Assembly: GCF_000186865.1 (NCBI RefSeq) | Contig: NW_008705561.1 | Location: forward strand, 831,168-895,167 | DNA length: 64,000 bases | Source of the DNA: Aureococcus anophagefferens | Lineage: Eukaryota; Sar; Pelagophyceae; Pelagomonadales; Pelagomonadaceae | Reading direction: 5' to 3' | Shown here: positions 9,048 through 18,478 of the stretch, in pieces | Layout of the letters: every line of letters begins with the position of its first letter | Position numbering within the stretch: the first letter of the stretch is position 1 | The notes under the pieces: generated by a model | Database searches by the model: none | What the model saw: the letters and a program-made list of their open reading frames with translations, nothing else | What the model was told of the DNA's origin: nothing | Program-made: the position numbers and the translations under genes

Positions 9048-11662
9048 ATGACGGACCAGCTCAACGACGCGGCGCGGCCGCTCATCGACCTCATCGACAC
9101 GCTGCGGGCCCACGGCGTGCAGCGCGACCTGTGCGGACGCCCGGCGTCCGCGGAACCGGCCGCCCGCGCGCGCGCGACCCCCCCCGTTCGCAGGCCGCTG
9201 CCGCAGATCGCCGTCATGGGCGACCAGAGCGCGGGCAAGAGCTCGGTGCTCGAGATGATCAGCGGCGTGCCTTTCCCGCGGGGCAGCGGGCTCGTGACGC
9301 GGTGCGCGACGCAGCTCATCATGAAGCGGACCGCGCCCGGGAGCGCCTGGGCGGCGACGGCGTCCGTGTCGTGGTCGCGGCCGCAGCCCGCGGAGTCGGG
9401 CCCCGTCGCGGACCCGGCGGCGCTGAGCGTCGCGATCGAGCGGCTCACGGAGGCGCTCTGCGCGGTGACGACCAACGGCTTCTCGACGGAGACCATCGTC
9501 ATCAACCTGTCGGCGCCGGACGTGCCCGACCTCACGCTGCTGGACCTGCCGGGCATCGTCCGCACGGCCGTCGCCGGGCAGAACGCGGACGTCGTCGGCG
9601 ACGTCAACGGCCTCATCACGTCCTACCTCGAGCAGGAGCGGACCATCGTGCTCGCCGTCATGCCCGCGAACCAGGACATCGCGACCATCGACATCCTGGA
9701 GCGCGCCGCGGTCGCGGACCCCGGCGGCATGCGGACGCTCGCGGTCCTCACGAAGCCCGATTTGGTCGACGACGGCGCGGAGGACGAGGTCAAGGAGTGC
9801 CTCATGAACCGGCGCAAGCCTTTACGGTTGGGCTTCGCCATGGTCAAGTGCCGCACGCAGCGCGAGCTCGACGGGCGCATCTCGCTGTCTAAGGCGCTCG
9901 TCGTCGAGCGCGAGTTCTTCGAGGCGCACCCCTACTGGTCCGCGGCCGTCCACGCCGACGAGCGCAAGAAGCTCATGGGCGTCCAGGCGCTCACGGGCCG
10001 CCTGTCGTCGCTGCTCGTGGAGCGCATCAAGGTCGCGCTGCCGGAGATCAAGTACGAGCTCCAGCAGCAGAGGCTCGTCGCCGTCGCCGAGTTCGAGCGC
10101 CTCGGCGGCGACAGCGCTTTGGACGGGCGCAACGCCATGCGCGCGGAGCTCGTCAAGGTCGTCGCGGAGTACGCGACGCTCCTGCGCCAGTCCGCGCGCG
10201 GCAACTACGGCAACCTGACGCTCGCGCGGCAGCCGGAGCTCCGGCTCTTCGGCGAGGGCCAGGAGATCTTCAAGTCCCTCAAGCTCGCCGTCCAGGGCAC
10301 GCAGCCCCAGTTCGACAACCGGGCCTTCACGGAGCGCCTCGCGGCGGAGATGCACGCGTTCCGCGGCCGCGAGCTGCCCGGCTTCACGAACAGCCAGGTC
10401 TTCTACGGCTTCATGGTCCAGAACATCGAGGAGTGGCGGCCCTACGTCGAGGAGTGCCGCCAGGCCTACGTCGCCGCGGCGGCCAAGGTCTCGGACGCGC
10501 TCCTCTACGCTCTGGCGCCCACGTACCCCATGCTCGTGTCCGAGCTCCGGCAGCGCGCGAGCGACATCACGGACGCGCGGGGCGACGACGTCCGGCAGAA
10601 GCTGGACGTGGTCTTCGCCAAGGAGAGCGACCCCTACACGACGAACGAGTCCATGCTCGAGCTCATCAACCAGATCCGCCTCAAGAACTTCGACGTCGCG
10701 CTCCAGTCCGTGCTCAACTCCGTGCCGCCGGGGTCGCTGCTCTCGAGCGACAAGAACGTCACGGAGCTGGCCAAGGCCCACGTCAAGCGCCAGCTCGGCA
10801 AGTGGTACATGCAGACCCACGGCGTCAACACGACGTCGAAGGTCGAGGACATGTGCACGCTGCTGGAGGCCTACTGGGACGTCGCGACGAAGCGTTTGGT
10901 CGACAACGTGTGCATGACGCTCGAGCACGACTTCACGAACGCCATCCTCAAGCAGCTCGAGGAGGCCTGCTTCATGTTCGCCGCGGAGATGAGCCTCGAC
11001 GACAAGGAGACGGAGCTCGCGCGCCTCTTCCTCGAGGACCCGCAGCTCCTCGAGCAGCGCGCGGCCGCGCGCGACAAGCGCGACCGCATGACCAAGGCCC
11101 TCGCGTCCCTGAGCGAGAGCGGCTTCAACGTCGTCGCGGCCAAGCCCCAGACGGAGGAGGAGCAGGCGCCCTCCGCCATCGCCGCGGGCTTCGTCACGAA
11201 GGACCAGGAGGCCGCGAACGACAAGCTCCTCAAGCGCGCGGCGCCGCGGCCGACGCCGCCGCCGCCGCCTCCGAAGCCCGCGGCGCCGCGCGCCGCCGCG
11301 CCGCCGCCGNNNNNNNNNNNNNNNNNNNNNNNNNNNNNNNNNNNNNNNNNNNNNNNNNNGCCGCGGCGCCCGCGGCCCTCGCCGCGGCGCCCGCGGCCGT
11401 CGCGGCCGGCGCGGCGAGTGGCGCGCTCGCGCCCGAGTACGCGGCCGTGGCGCCAGCGGCGCTCGCGGCCGCGCCCGCGGCCGTCGCGGCGGCGCCCGCC
11501 GCGTCCGACTTCGCGCGCAACAACCCGGGCCTCTTCTCCGGCGGCCTCTTCGGCGACGACGACGCCGCGCCCGCGGCCGCGTCCTCCACCGCGGACCTGA
11601 GCTCCAAGTTCGGCGACCTCTTCGGCGAGTCAAGCGGGCCGCCCAAGGGGCTCTTCGACTGA
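9048..11662 (+). CDS. dynamin-superfamily large GTPase (Mx/DRP-like)
   Basis: The GTPase core has all signature motifs: P-loop GDQSAGKSS, switch GLVTRCATQL, G3 DLPGI and G4 TKPD. The middle and GED-like stalk follows (KYELQQQRLVAVAEFERLG onward). A 63-nt intron at 9131-9193 is inferred: joining GACCT to GCCGCTG gives RDLPLPQIAVMGDQS, which matches the family, whereas leaving it in adds 21 low-complexity residues without changing frame. The last ~140 residues are a Pro/Ala-rich tail broken by a 50-N gap; the frame differs on the two sides of the gap, so the true gap is not exactly 50 bases. The end at 11662 (…GPPKGLFD) is in the downstream frame. Probable role: membrane fission of organelles or vesicles. 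Confidence 0.93.
11310..11359. other. assembly gap (50 N)
   Basis: Unknown bases inside the Pro/Ala-rich tail of the dynamin gene. Round size and loss of frame across it suggest a placeholder length. Confidence 0.99.
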
Positions 11663-11810
11663 CCCGGGGGCTTCTTACCTAACGCCCCCGTTCGCGACCG
11701 CCGCTTGTGTGTTTTGTTGGCGTCTATGTTGGCGGGGGCGCGAAGTGGGGGCAGGACATCGTTCGCCGAGTCGACCGTGACAAAGCCTCGACAAGATTAG
11801 CCACGGCGCT

Positions 11811-12990
11811 CTAGGCCTCCGCCGCGACGGGGAGCTCCGTCTCGGCGCCGCCCTGGGCGACCTTGGCGTCCGCCGCGCCGCCGTAGACCGCGGCCATCTT
11901 GTCCGGGGCGACGATGAACTGGAAGTCGTCGGGGATGCCGTTCGCGAGGAAGGGCGGCGGCGGCTTGTGCGGGCCCCAGGTGAACATGGGGACGAAGGCA
12001 CGGTGCGACACGATCTGGAAGATGAGCATCTCGACGGCGAGCGTGACCTGGTCCGCGTGCTTCGCGGAGCACTCGCCGATGATATTCCCCAAAATCATGC
12101 CGAAGAGGATCACGGTCTGCACGGCGGACGACCAGGGCAGGATGAAGATGTACATCTTGTTCCGCAGCGACACGATGGGCTGCCGGCTCGGGAGCACGAG
12201 CTTCGTGAGGTGGCCGACGAGCGGGATGATGCCCGAGAGGCCGCAGATGACGAAGAAGAGCTGCACGAAGCCGAGCATCATGCCCGCCTGCCCCTCGTGC
12301 GGGCAGCTCGCGGACTCGTCCTCGAACAAAAGGCCCTGGAACTGCAGCGTGCTCTTCACGAGGACGATGAAGAACATGCCCACGATCTGCGCCTCGACCT
12401 ACGGAAGGCGCGGTCTCGAAGCGCGCGGCGAGACGCCGCCGAAACCCGAGGGAGACCGCGGGACGCGGGCCCCGACGAGGCGCATGCAGTGGAAGACGAG
12501 CGCCGTGTTCGGCTCCTTCTTGCATTTGAACCCGTGAAAAGGGACGAAGGGCGGCGGGATCTTCTGCGGCCCGATCTTCGCCTGGTCGAGCGCTTTGCCG
12601 CAGGCCGTCATGACCTCGGTGCGCCCGCCGTGGCCCCGGATGTCAAAAAACGCGAGGAGCATCAAAATGTAGTGGTAGACCCACATGCAGCGGCCTACGC
12701 AGGGTCGACGCTCTCGGCGTTTCCTCGCGCGCCGTCGCGGGACGCCGGCGCCGGCTGATCGTGAGCGCGTCCTCGTAGAGCAGCTTCGTGCTGTTGGACA
12801 CGCCCATGGCCATCATGCCGTTGGACAGCGCGAGGCAGGCGCTGAAGAAGATGACCTTGATCATGTGGCCGTTGATGGCGCTGATGAACCCGTTGCTGTA
12901 GCGGTAGAACCAGGAGAGGTCGTAGGCGGCGACGACGGCCGAGAGCACCCCCAGGATGAGGCATACGGGCCCGAGCGGATTGTGCTTCAT
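11811..12990 (-). CDS. multipass membrane protein of unknown family, three exons
   Basis: The exons 12990-12744, 12694-12477 and 12398-11811 join in phase to 350 residues. Introns (about 12695-12743 and 12399-12476) start GTCCCG and GTCGGG and both end in GTAG. The product begins with a signal-anchor-like helix (LGPVCLILGVLSAVVAAY) and has four to six hydrophobic stretches, e.g. KVIFFSACLALSNGMMAM, MLGFVQLFFVICGLSGIIPLVG and VQTVILFGMILGNII. A Cys/His-containing segment (FHGFKCKKEPNTALVFHC) lies between helices. I do not recognise the family; function unknown. Confidence 0.7.
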
Positions 12991-13981
12991 CGTTGCGTGG
13001 GCGTTCCGAGCGTCGAGGTGTCCAGGAGACGACTGGCTGCCGCACGACAACGCGGGTGGAGGATGAAAAAAACGAGGGATGCGATAATTTCTAAATTGCC
13101 ACTACGACCTTGTTGACCAAGTTATTGAAGGGGGAGCACACCCGAAGATCCCGCCGGGGAAGGCGCGGGCGGAGGCCTAGCCGGGGATCTGGCGAACCAC
13201 ACCGGCCCCCTCCTCCACCCTGAAGATCGTGCGCGCACTCGGGACGGAGGCGGCGGTACACTCGCGCCACGCCTGGTACCACCGCCACGCCGAGAGCACG
13301 CCGGGACTGGCGCAAGGCAGTAGCATCCTGAGTCGCCTCATTCAGACGACACTCAACGGACTCTCCGTGGACCGGGGGAGGTTGAGAACGAAGGCACCCG
13401 CACCCGACGGGCAGGACGTCCGGCTCGACTAGGCCGATTCAACCTCAGGACCACAAGTGGCTAGCCGAGGGCACCGCCGAAGAGGACACCCGTAGTCAGC
13501 GGGACCGAAGAGAGCAAAGACGCCGACGAAGAGAGCGAAGACGCCGACGTCGACGGAGCCGCACACAGCGCCACGCTACGAAGAGACGCTGCAGAATGCA
13601 GAGAAACGAATGGACACGGGCACATCGAAGCCCGCACACCGAAGCCATCGAGGGCGCCGACCCCACCAGCTCCCCCCAAGACTCACGCCGAAGGCATCCG
13701 AACGAAGCGAGCGCGCGCGGCAGCCCCCCGGGCCCGTGGGCGACGTCGCGCCGACGGCCAAGCACTGCAAGCTCTCGCGCTCGGCGCCCCGCCGCCCAAT
13801 CGACGCGCGCAGCGGGGTGCTCCTCCCCGAGCGCCCCCCGGAGCCGACGCGGCGAGCCCCACCACCGGCCGCTGCGCGAAACCACCCCCGCGCACTCTCC
13901 GAAAGCCGCCCCATAAGCTTCGGCGTTATCATTCATGTAAAGTTGATGTTGTTGAACGCTTGATGAACTTGTTGCAATCCT
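12991..13981. other. 990 bp stretch with no recognised gene
   Basis: Open frames exist on both strands but they are Arg/Pro-rich and resemble no family. A short + strand frame (13229-13432) has somewhat more balanced composition but no supporting context. The region may be 5' leader plus decayed sequence. Confidence 0.5.
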
Positions 13982-14890
13982 ATGCGGCCTGCATTCGCAG
14001 CTCTCTGCCAGGCGCTCGCCTGCCATGGGCTCGCGCGCATGCCGCAGGCGCCCTACTATAGACAGAACGCGAACACGGGCCACGACGAAGCCGTAGAAGA
14101 AGCATCGCTCGACCGCGCGACGGAGCGCGAGTTCACGGACCTCATCGACGTCGTCCACGCCGCGCGCGAAACGCTCGGGCTGCCGCCGATCGCCGCGCCG
14201 GCGCGCGCCGGCGTCGCGAACGTCAAGTCGCTGTGCAAGGCGCGCGCGGCGGCGGCGACGGCGAAAATCGGCGACGCGGCCGCGACGGTCGCCGGCGGCC
14301 GCGTCTCGCTCGTCGAGCTCGGGAGCCGCGAGGGCCGCGTCGCCGCGTCGCTCGCCCACCTGGAGTTCGCGAGCGTGACTTTAGTCGACAAGGCGCACCC
14401 GGACAGCGACGAGGCCAAGGCCGTCGAGGGCCGCCGCGTGTCCGTCGGGCTCGAGCATTTGCACCTCGCAGGCCTCGGCGACGGCGACGTCGCCTGCGTC
14501 GCCAAGCACGTCTGCGGCCGGGCCATGGACTACGCGATCCGCGCCGTCGCCGCGGCGCCGCCGGCCGTCGTGGCGCTGGCGCCCTGCTGCTACTTCGACG
14601 TGGAGTATCGCGCGTACCCGCCGGAGGGCCGCGACTTCCTGCGGGACCTGGGCATCGACGCGCGGCGCTTCGCGATGCTCACGCGGCTGACGCAGTGCGG
14701 GCCGCAGGAGGTCTTCGGCGATCAAACCATAGGCCAGGCGGCCATGGACCTCATCGACGCGGGCCGCGTCCACTACCTCCTCGGCAAGGGCCTCGACGCC
14801 GCCGTCTTGCCCTACGCCACGCCGGCCCTCGCGAACGACGGCGCGCTGGAGTCGACGCTGATCGTGGGCTGGCGCAGCCCCGACGCGTAA
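13982..14890 (+). CDS. TRM13: TRM13-family tRNA 2'-O-methyltransferase (catalytic domain only)
   Basis: About 302 residues. TRM13 hallmarks are present: VSLVELGSREGRVAASLAHL (SAM-binding strand), CVAKHVCGRAMDYAIRA (equivalent to the family's KHLCG-x-ATD) and ALAPCCYFDVEYRAYPP (equivalent to the CCHH-type catalytic segment), followed by RLTQCG and a C-terminal strand. Family members methylate the ribose at position 4 of certain tRNAs. The CCCH/CHHC zinc fingers present at the N-terminus of fungal and plant enzymes are absent here. The first ATG (13982) would give a possible short leader; ATG 14039 is an alternative. Confidence 0.78.
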   Translation: MRPAFAALCQALACHGLARMPQAPYYRQNANTGHDEAVEEASLDRATEREFTDLIDVVHAARETLGLPPIAAPARAGVANVKSLCKARAAAATAKIGDAAATVAGGRVSLVELGSREGRVAASLAHLEFASVTLVDKAHPDSDEAKAVEGRRVSVGLEHLHLAGLGDGDVACVAKHVCGRAMDYAIRAVAAAPPAVVALAPCCYFDVEYRAYPPEGRDFLRDLGIDARRFAMLTRLTQCGPQEVFGDQTIGQAAMDLIDAGRVHYLLGKGLDAAVLPYATPALANDGALESTLIVGWRSPDA

Positions 14891-15059
14891 GAGGAGGTTC
14901 GTGTGCGTGTGCGCGGCCGAGTCCGAGACTTAGTCCGAGCGCGCGTAACGCGCGAGCCCTCGCGGGGGCAACGACGACCTCACTCGATGATGATGCCGCT
15001 GTCGCCACGCTTTTTGTGCCGCGATCTCCGCGCTGTGCCTCGAGCTCCGCGTGTTGTGC

Positions 15060-16061
15060 ATGAGCGCTCTGTTCAACCTCGTGCTCAACTGCTTCCAGAA
15101 GGTCAAGGACGAGGAGTACCCGAAAATGAACTCCGCCTGCCTCGTCAAGCAGGACGCCAAGACCAGCGCGGCCATCATCGGGCTCCTCGAGGGCGACGCT
15201 AAATTTACCGCGCTGAGCAAGTTCGAGGGCGAGTCCATCGTCGGCCGCGACGCCGAGGACGCGGAGAAGCTCCAGAAGGGCGTCGACGCGTCCATCGCCA
15301 AGGGCGTGCTGCCGAAGCTCGAGCCGCCGCCGACCTACGTGACCATCGACGTCCTCGGCAAGACGCCCGACGACGTCTGCAACGTCATCGTGGGCCACAT
15401 GGGCGACGCCGTGAACACGGGCGGCGTCGTCGTGCTCTGCGGCCTGAGCGGCACGGGCAAGGGCACGACCGTGGCGCGCCTCGGCGAGCTGCTGCCCGAG
15501 GGCAAGACCACGGGCTGGTCGAACGGCAACGTGTTTCGGTCGCTGACGCTCCTCGCGGCGACGTGGTGCGAGCAGCAGGGTCTCGCCGAGTTCGACGGCG
15601 CCAAGGCGCTGACGCCGGAGAACCTGGCGACGTTCATGGGCATGCTCACCTTCGACAAGTTCGACGGCGCGTGGGACATCAAGATCAGCGGCCTGGGCAT
15701 CGAGGCCATGGTGTCCGCGATCAAGAACACGGACCTGAAGGGCCCCAAGGTGTCGAAGAACATCCCCACCGTCGCGGAGCAGACCCAGGGCGAGGTCGTC
15801 AAGTTCGCCGCCGCCGCGGCGACGAAGATGGGCGAGGACGGCCTGATCGTGCTCTTGGAGGGCCGCGAGGCGACGGTGAACTACATCCCGTCGCCCTACC
15901 GCTACACGCTGACCATGAGCGACACGGCCGTCCTCGGCCAGCGCCGCGCGGCCCAGCGCGTCGCCGCCGCCGTCCTCAAGGAGTTCCCCGAGGGCGCGGA
16001 CGACGGCAAGCTCGCGGAGAGCGTGAGGACCAACTCCACGAAGATGGCCGAGGGCCTCTAG
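15060..16061 (+). CDS. P-loop kinase, cytidylate-kinase-like
   Basis: 333 residues, no intron. Residues about 1-110 are a lead domain of unknown type (LVKQDAKTSAAIIGLLEGD). The P-loop VVVLCGLSGTGKGTTVARL follows, then TTGWSNGNVFRSLTLLA, which fits the substrate-binding segment of cytidylate kinases, and near the end YRYTLTMSDTAVLGQRRAAQRVA resembles the lid/R-x-LG-x-RRA segment. A nucleoside-monophosphate kinase role is inferred; the N-terminal extension and lack of exact CMP-binding residues keep this tentative. Confidence 0.55.
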   Translation: MSALFNLVLNCFQKVKDEEYPKMNSACLVKQDAKTSAAIIGLLEGDAKFTALSKFEGESIVGRDAEDAEKLQKGVDASIAKGVLPKLEPPPTYVTIDVLGKTPDDVCNVIVGHMGDAVNTGGVVVLCGLSGTGKGTTVARLGELLPEGKTTGWSNGNVFRSLTLLAATWCEQQGLAEFDGAKALTPENLATFMGMLTFDKFDGAWDIKISGLGIEAMVSAIKNTDLKGPKVSKNIPTVAEQTQGEVVKFAAAAATKMGEDGLIVLLEGREATVNYIPSPYRYTLTMSDTAVLGQRRAAQRVAAAVLKEFPEGADDGKLAESVRTNSTKMAEGL

Positions 16062-16129
16062 ATTCCCGCCGCCCGTCGTCGTCGCGCGCCGTCGAGGCCC
16101 GCGCATGTAACACGCGCCCTCCGGCATTA

Positions 16130-17647
16130 TTACTCCTCGAGGACGACGCGCGCGAACGTGTCGTAGAGGTTCGTCTGCTTCCCGCTCGCGCCGGGATACA
16201 CGAAGTTGCGGACGTGGCCCCGCGCATCCGTGAGCTCGAAGAGGCCGCTGTCGAGGCCCGACGCGACGAGGTAGACGCCGTCGGCGATGACGCGGCCGCC
16301 GCCCTGCGCGTCCGCCTGCGCGAGGGACGTGTGAGGCAAACAACCGAGGGGGAAAGCGAGACGCGGCGGCGCGCGTAGAAGCCGCACGGCACGATGGAGT
16401 AGCGCGCGTCGAAGACGGCGTCCGTCGGGGCCGCGTCGTCCGCGCTCTGAGGCGCCAGTTTGAGCTCGAACTCGGCCATGTAGCTCGTCGGCTTCGCGTC
16501 CATGGAGTTGATGAAGAGGGAGATCGTCTCCTTGCCGACGAGACCGCCGTTCGACGTCGCGGACGACGGCGTATAAAAGACGTTGTGGACGCCGCCGGAC
16601 CAGGGCGCGACGCTCGGCGCGGCCGACGCGCCGACGCCGAAGACGTGGTACGACTGCGCGCCGCCGACGCCCGTGTGCGGCGGCGTGCCGAAGCGCTGGA
16701 GGATCGCGTCGGCGCCGTCCGCGGCGCCGTAGGTCCAGGGGTCCTTGACCACGAAGGCCTCGCGGTAGAAGCGGTGCGTGACCGCGAGAAGCGCGGCGCC
16801 GGCCTTGTCCACGAAGCGGTGGACGCCGTTGCCGTGCCACTCCTCGCCGTCCTCGGCCTCGGGCGCGTCCGACGCGTTGAGGTACTGGAACTTGTAGATG
16901 GCGTCCGAATAGGCCAGGGAGCTCGTGCCGATCTTGTCCTTCCAGGAGTAGTACGAGTCGCCGTCGACGGTCGGCACGACTTTACCGGTGCCCAGATCCA
17001 TGCGCACGAGGCCGTTGACGCGCACGACGCCCGCGAGCTCCGGGTCCGTCCACTGGACCACGAAAAGCGCGTGGACGTCGCCGGAGTCCGTCGCGAAGAC
17101 GTCGAACTGGTGCGTCACGTGGTGGAAGTCGACCTATGGGCGGTAATGAGCGGTATAGGGCGCGACTAAAGGAGACGCGGCGTGCGACCTCGGACGGGAA
17201 CGCGGCGTCGAGCGCGGCGTCCAGGTCGTGGTCCATGTAGGCGGAGCTCAACCGGTCGTAGACGCGCAGCGTGTCCGCGCAGCAGCCGCCGCCGGCCGTC
17301 GCGGGCGTCGCGCCCTTTTCCAGTAAAACGTACAACGAGTCGCCGACGACCTTGGCGCTGAGGCTCGCGCCGCCGGCGCCGCCGCCGTGGGCCGCGAGGT
17401 CGAGGCCCTTCCAGGAGCCGAGGGCGTCGTTGTTGTTGTCGCGCTTCACGAAGGACACGTTCACCGTGCGCGCGTCGTTGGTGGATTTGTCGTAGGAGAG
17501 CTCGAGCCATTCGAGCGTCGTGGACGTCGTCAGGTTCGGATCTCCGAGAGCTGGCACCATGGCGACGAGCTCGCGCGTCGCCGAGGCGACGGCGGCGGTG
17601 AATAAGAGGCGGAGCAAAATCATCGCAGGTCGGGGCAGCATAGCCAT
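16130..17647 (-). CDS. secreted arylsulfotransferase-like beta-propeller protein, three exons
   Basis: The exons 17647-17189, 17133-16363 and 16315-16130 join in phase 0 to 471 residues. The introns are 55 and 47 nt, with donors GTCGCA and GTCTCG and acceptors ATAG and GCAG. The N-terminus is a signal peptide (MILLRLLFTAAVASA). The middle contains repeated propeller strands and the ASST-like patterns WHGNGVHRF, AVTHRFYREAFVVKDP, HNVFYTP and ISLFINS. In arylsulfotransferases this fold transfers sulfate between phenols, but the algal members are not characterised. The start is only 41 bp from the divergent FKBP gene start, so the two must share a promoter region. Confidence 0.65.
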
Positions 17648-17688
17648 CGGCCGAACCAGCCAATCGGCGGACAGCAAGAAGCGAGTGC

Positions 17689-18453
17689 ATGAGTATGTTG
17701 AGCCTGCGACCGTCATCGATGCAGCGGCGACCGCTCGTCGCCCTCGTCGCGCTCGCAGCGCTCGCCAGCGCGCTCGTGCCGGCGCCGGCGCCGGCGCCGC
17801 ACACCGCCGTCCCGCGCCGCCGCGCGCTCGCGCTGCCGCTGGGCGTGTTCGCCGCCGTCATCAACCCTCAACAAACTCTCGCGGACCCGCCCAAGGTCAG
17901 CGAGCGCGTCGCCGTCCCCGGCGTGCTGCCGCCGGGCGCCGAGGCGACGTCGCGCGGCCGCGTGCTCAAGAACGGCCTCAAGTACGTCGACGGCGTCGCC
18001 GGCGCCGGCGCGGCGCCCGAGTGGGGCCAGGTGCTCAAGATCAAGTACACGGCCTACACGCGCGACGGTGCCGGCAAGCTCACGAAGGTCGACGCCGTGC
18101 CGACGTACCTCGTGCGCCACGGCAACGGGCGGACGATCCGCGGCCTCGACGAGGGCATCCACACGATGCGCGTCGGCGGCACGCGCCGCGTCGAGGTGCC
18201 GCTGACCATGGGCTACACGGCGCCGGGCCTCGGGCCGCTGCCCGAGGGCGCGGGCCAGCGCCGGCGGTTGGACCGCCAGCTCACGGACCTCGAGAAGAGC
18301 CCGGAGAACACCGCGATCGTCTTCGACGTGGGGCTGCTGGACGCGTGGGACGACGACGCGGACCAGGGCTTCTACAAGGACAACTCCTTCTCCGGGAAGG
18401 ACTTGACCTTCATCGCCGAGAAGGCGAATAGCATCGCGGAGCGGCTGAAGTAA
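17689..18453 (+). CDS. FKBP-type peptidyl-prolyl isomerase, predicted thylakoid lumen
   Basis: The leader has a signal peptide (VALVALAALASALVPAP, an ASAL variant of the ochrophyte ASAF motif) followed by a second, twin-arginine-like signal (RRRALALPLGVFAAVI ... TLA) typical of Tat-routed lumen proteins. The FKBP domain starts at about residue 95: LKYVDGVAGAGAAPEWGQVLKIKYTAY, HGNGRTIRGLDEGIHTMRVGGTRRVEVP and a final FDVGLLDAW. An insertion (PEGAGQRRRLDRQL) lies in the flap before the last strand, as in plant lumenal FKBPs. Inferred role: folding of thylakoid proteins. Confidence 0.88.
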   Translation: MSMLSLRPSSMQRRPLVALVALAALASALVPAPAPAPHTAVPRRRALALPLGVFAAVINPQQTLADPPKVSERVAVPGVLPPGAEATSRGRVLKNGLKYVDGVAGAGAAPEWGQVLKIKYTAYTRDGAGKLTKVDAVPTYLVRHGNGRTIRGLDEGIHTMRVGGTRRVEVPLTMGYTAPGLGPLPEGAGQRRRLDRQLTDLEKSPENTAIVFDVGLLDAWDDDADQGFYKDNSFSGKDLTFIAEKANSIAERLK

Positions 18454-18478
18454 CAAACTTTGGTAGTTTTAAACAGGC

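Noticed and set aside
13229..13432. Short + strand frame of 67 codons
   Set aside because: No homology recognised, no signal peptide, no neighbouring exon; insufficient support.
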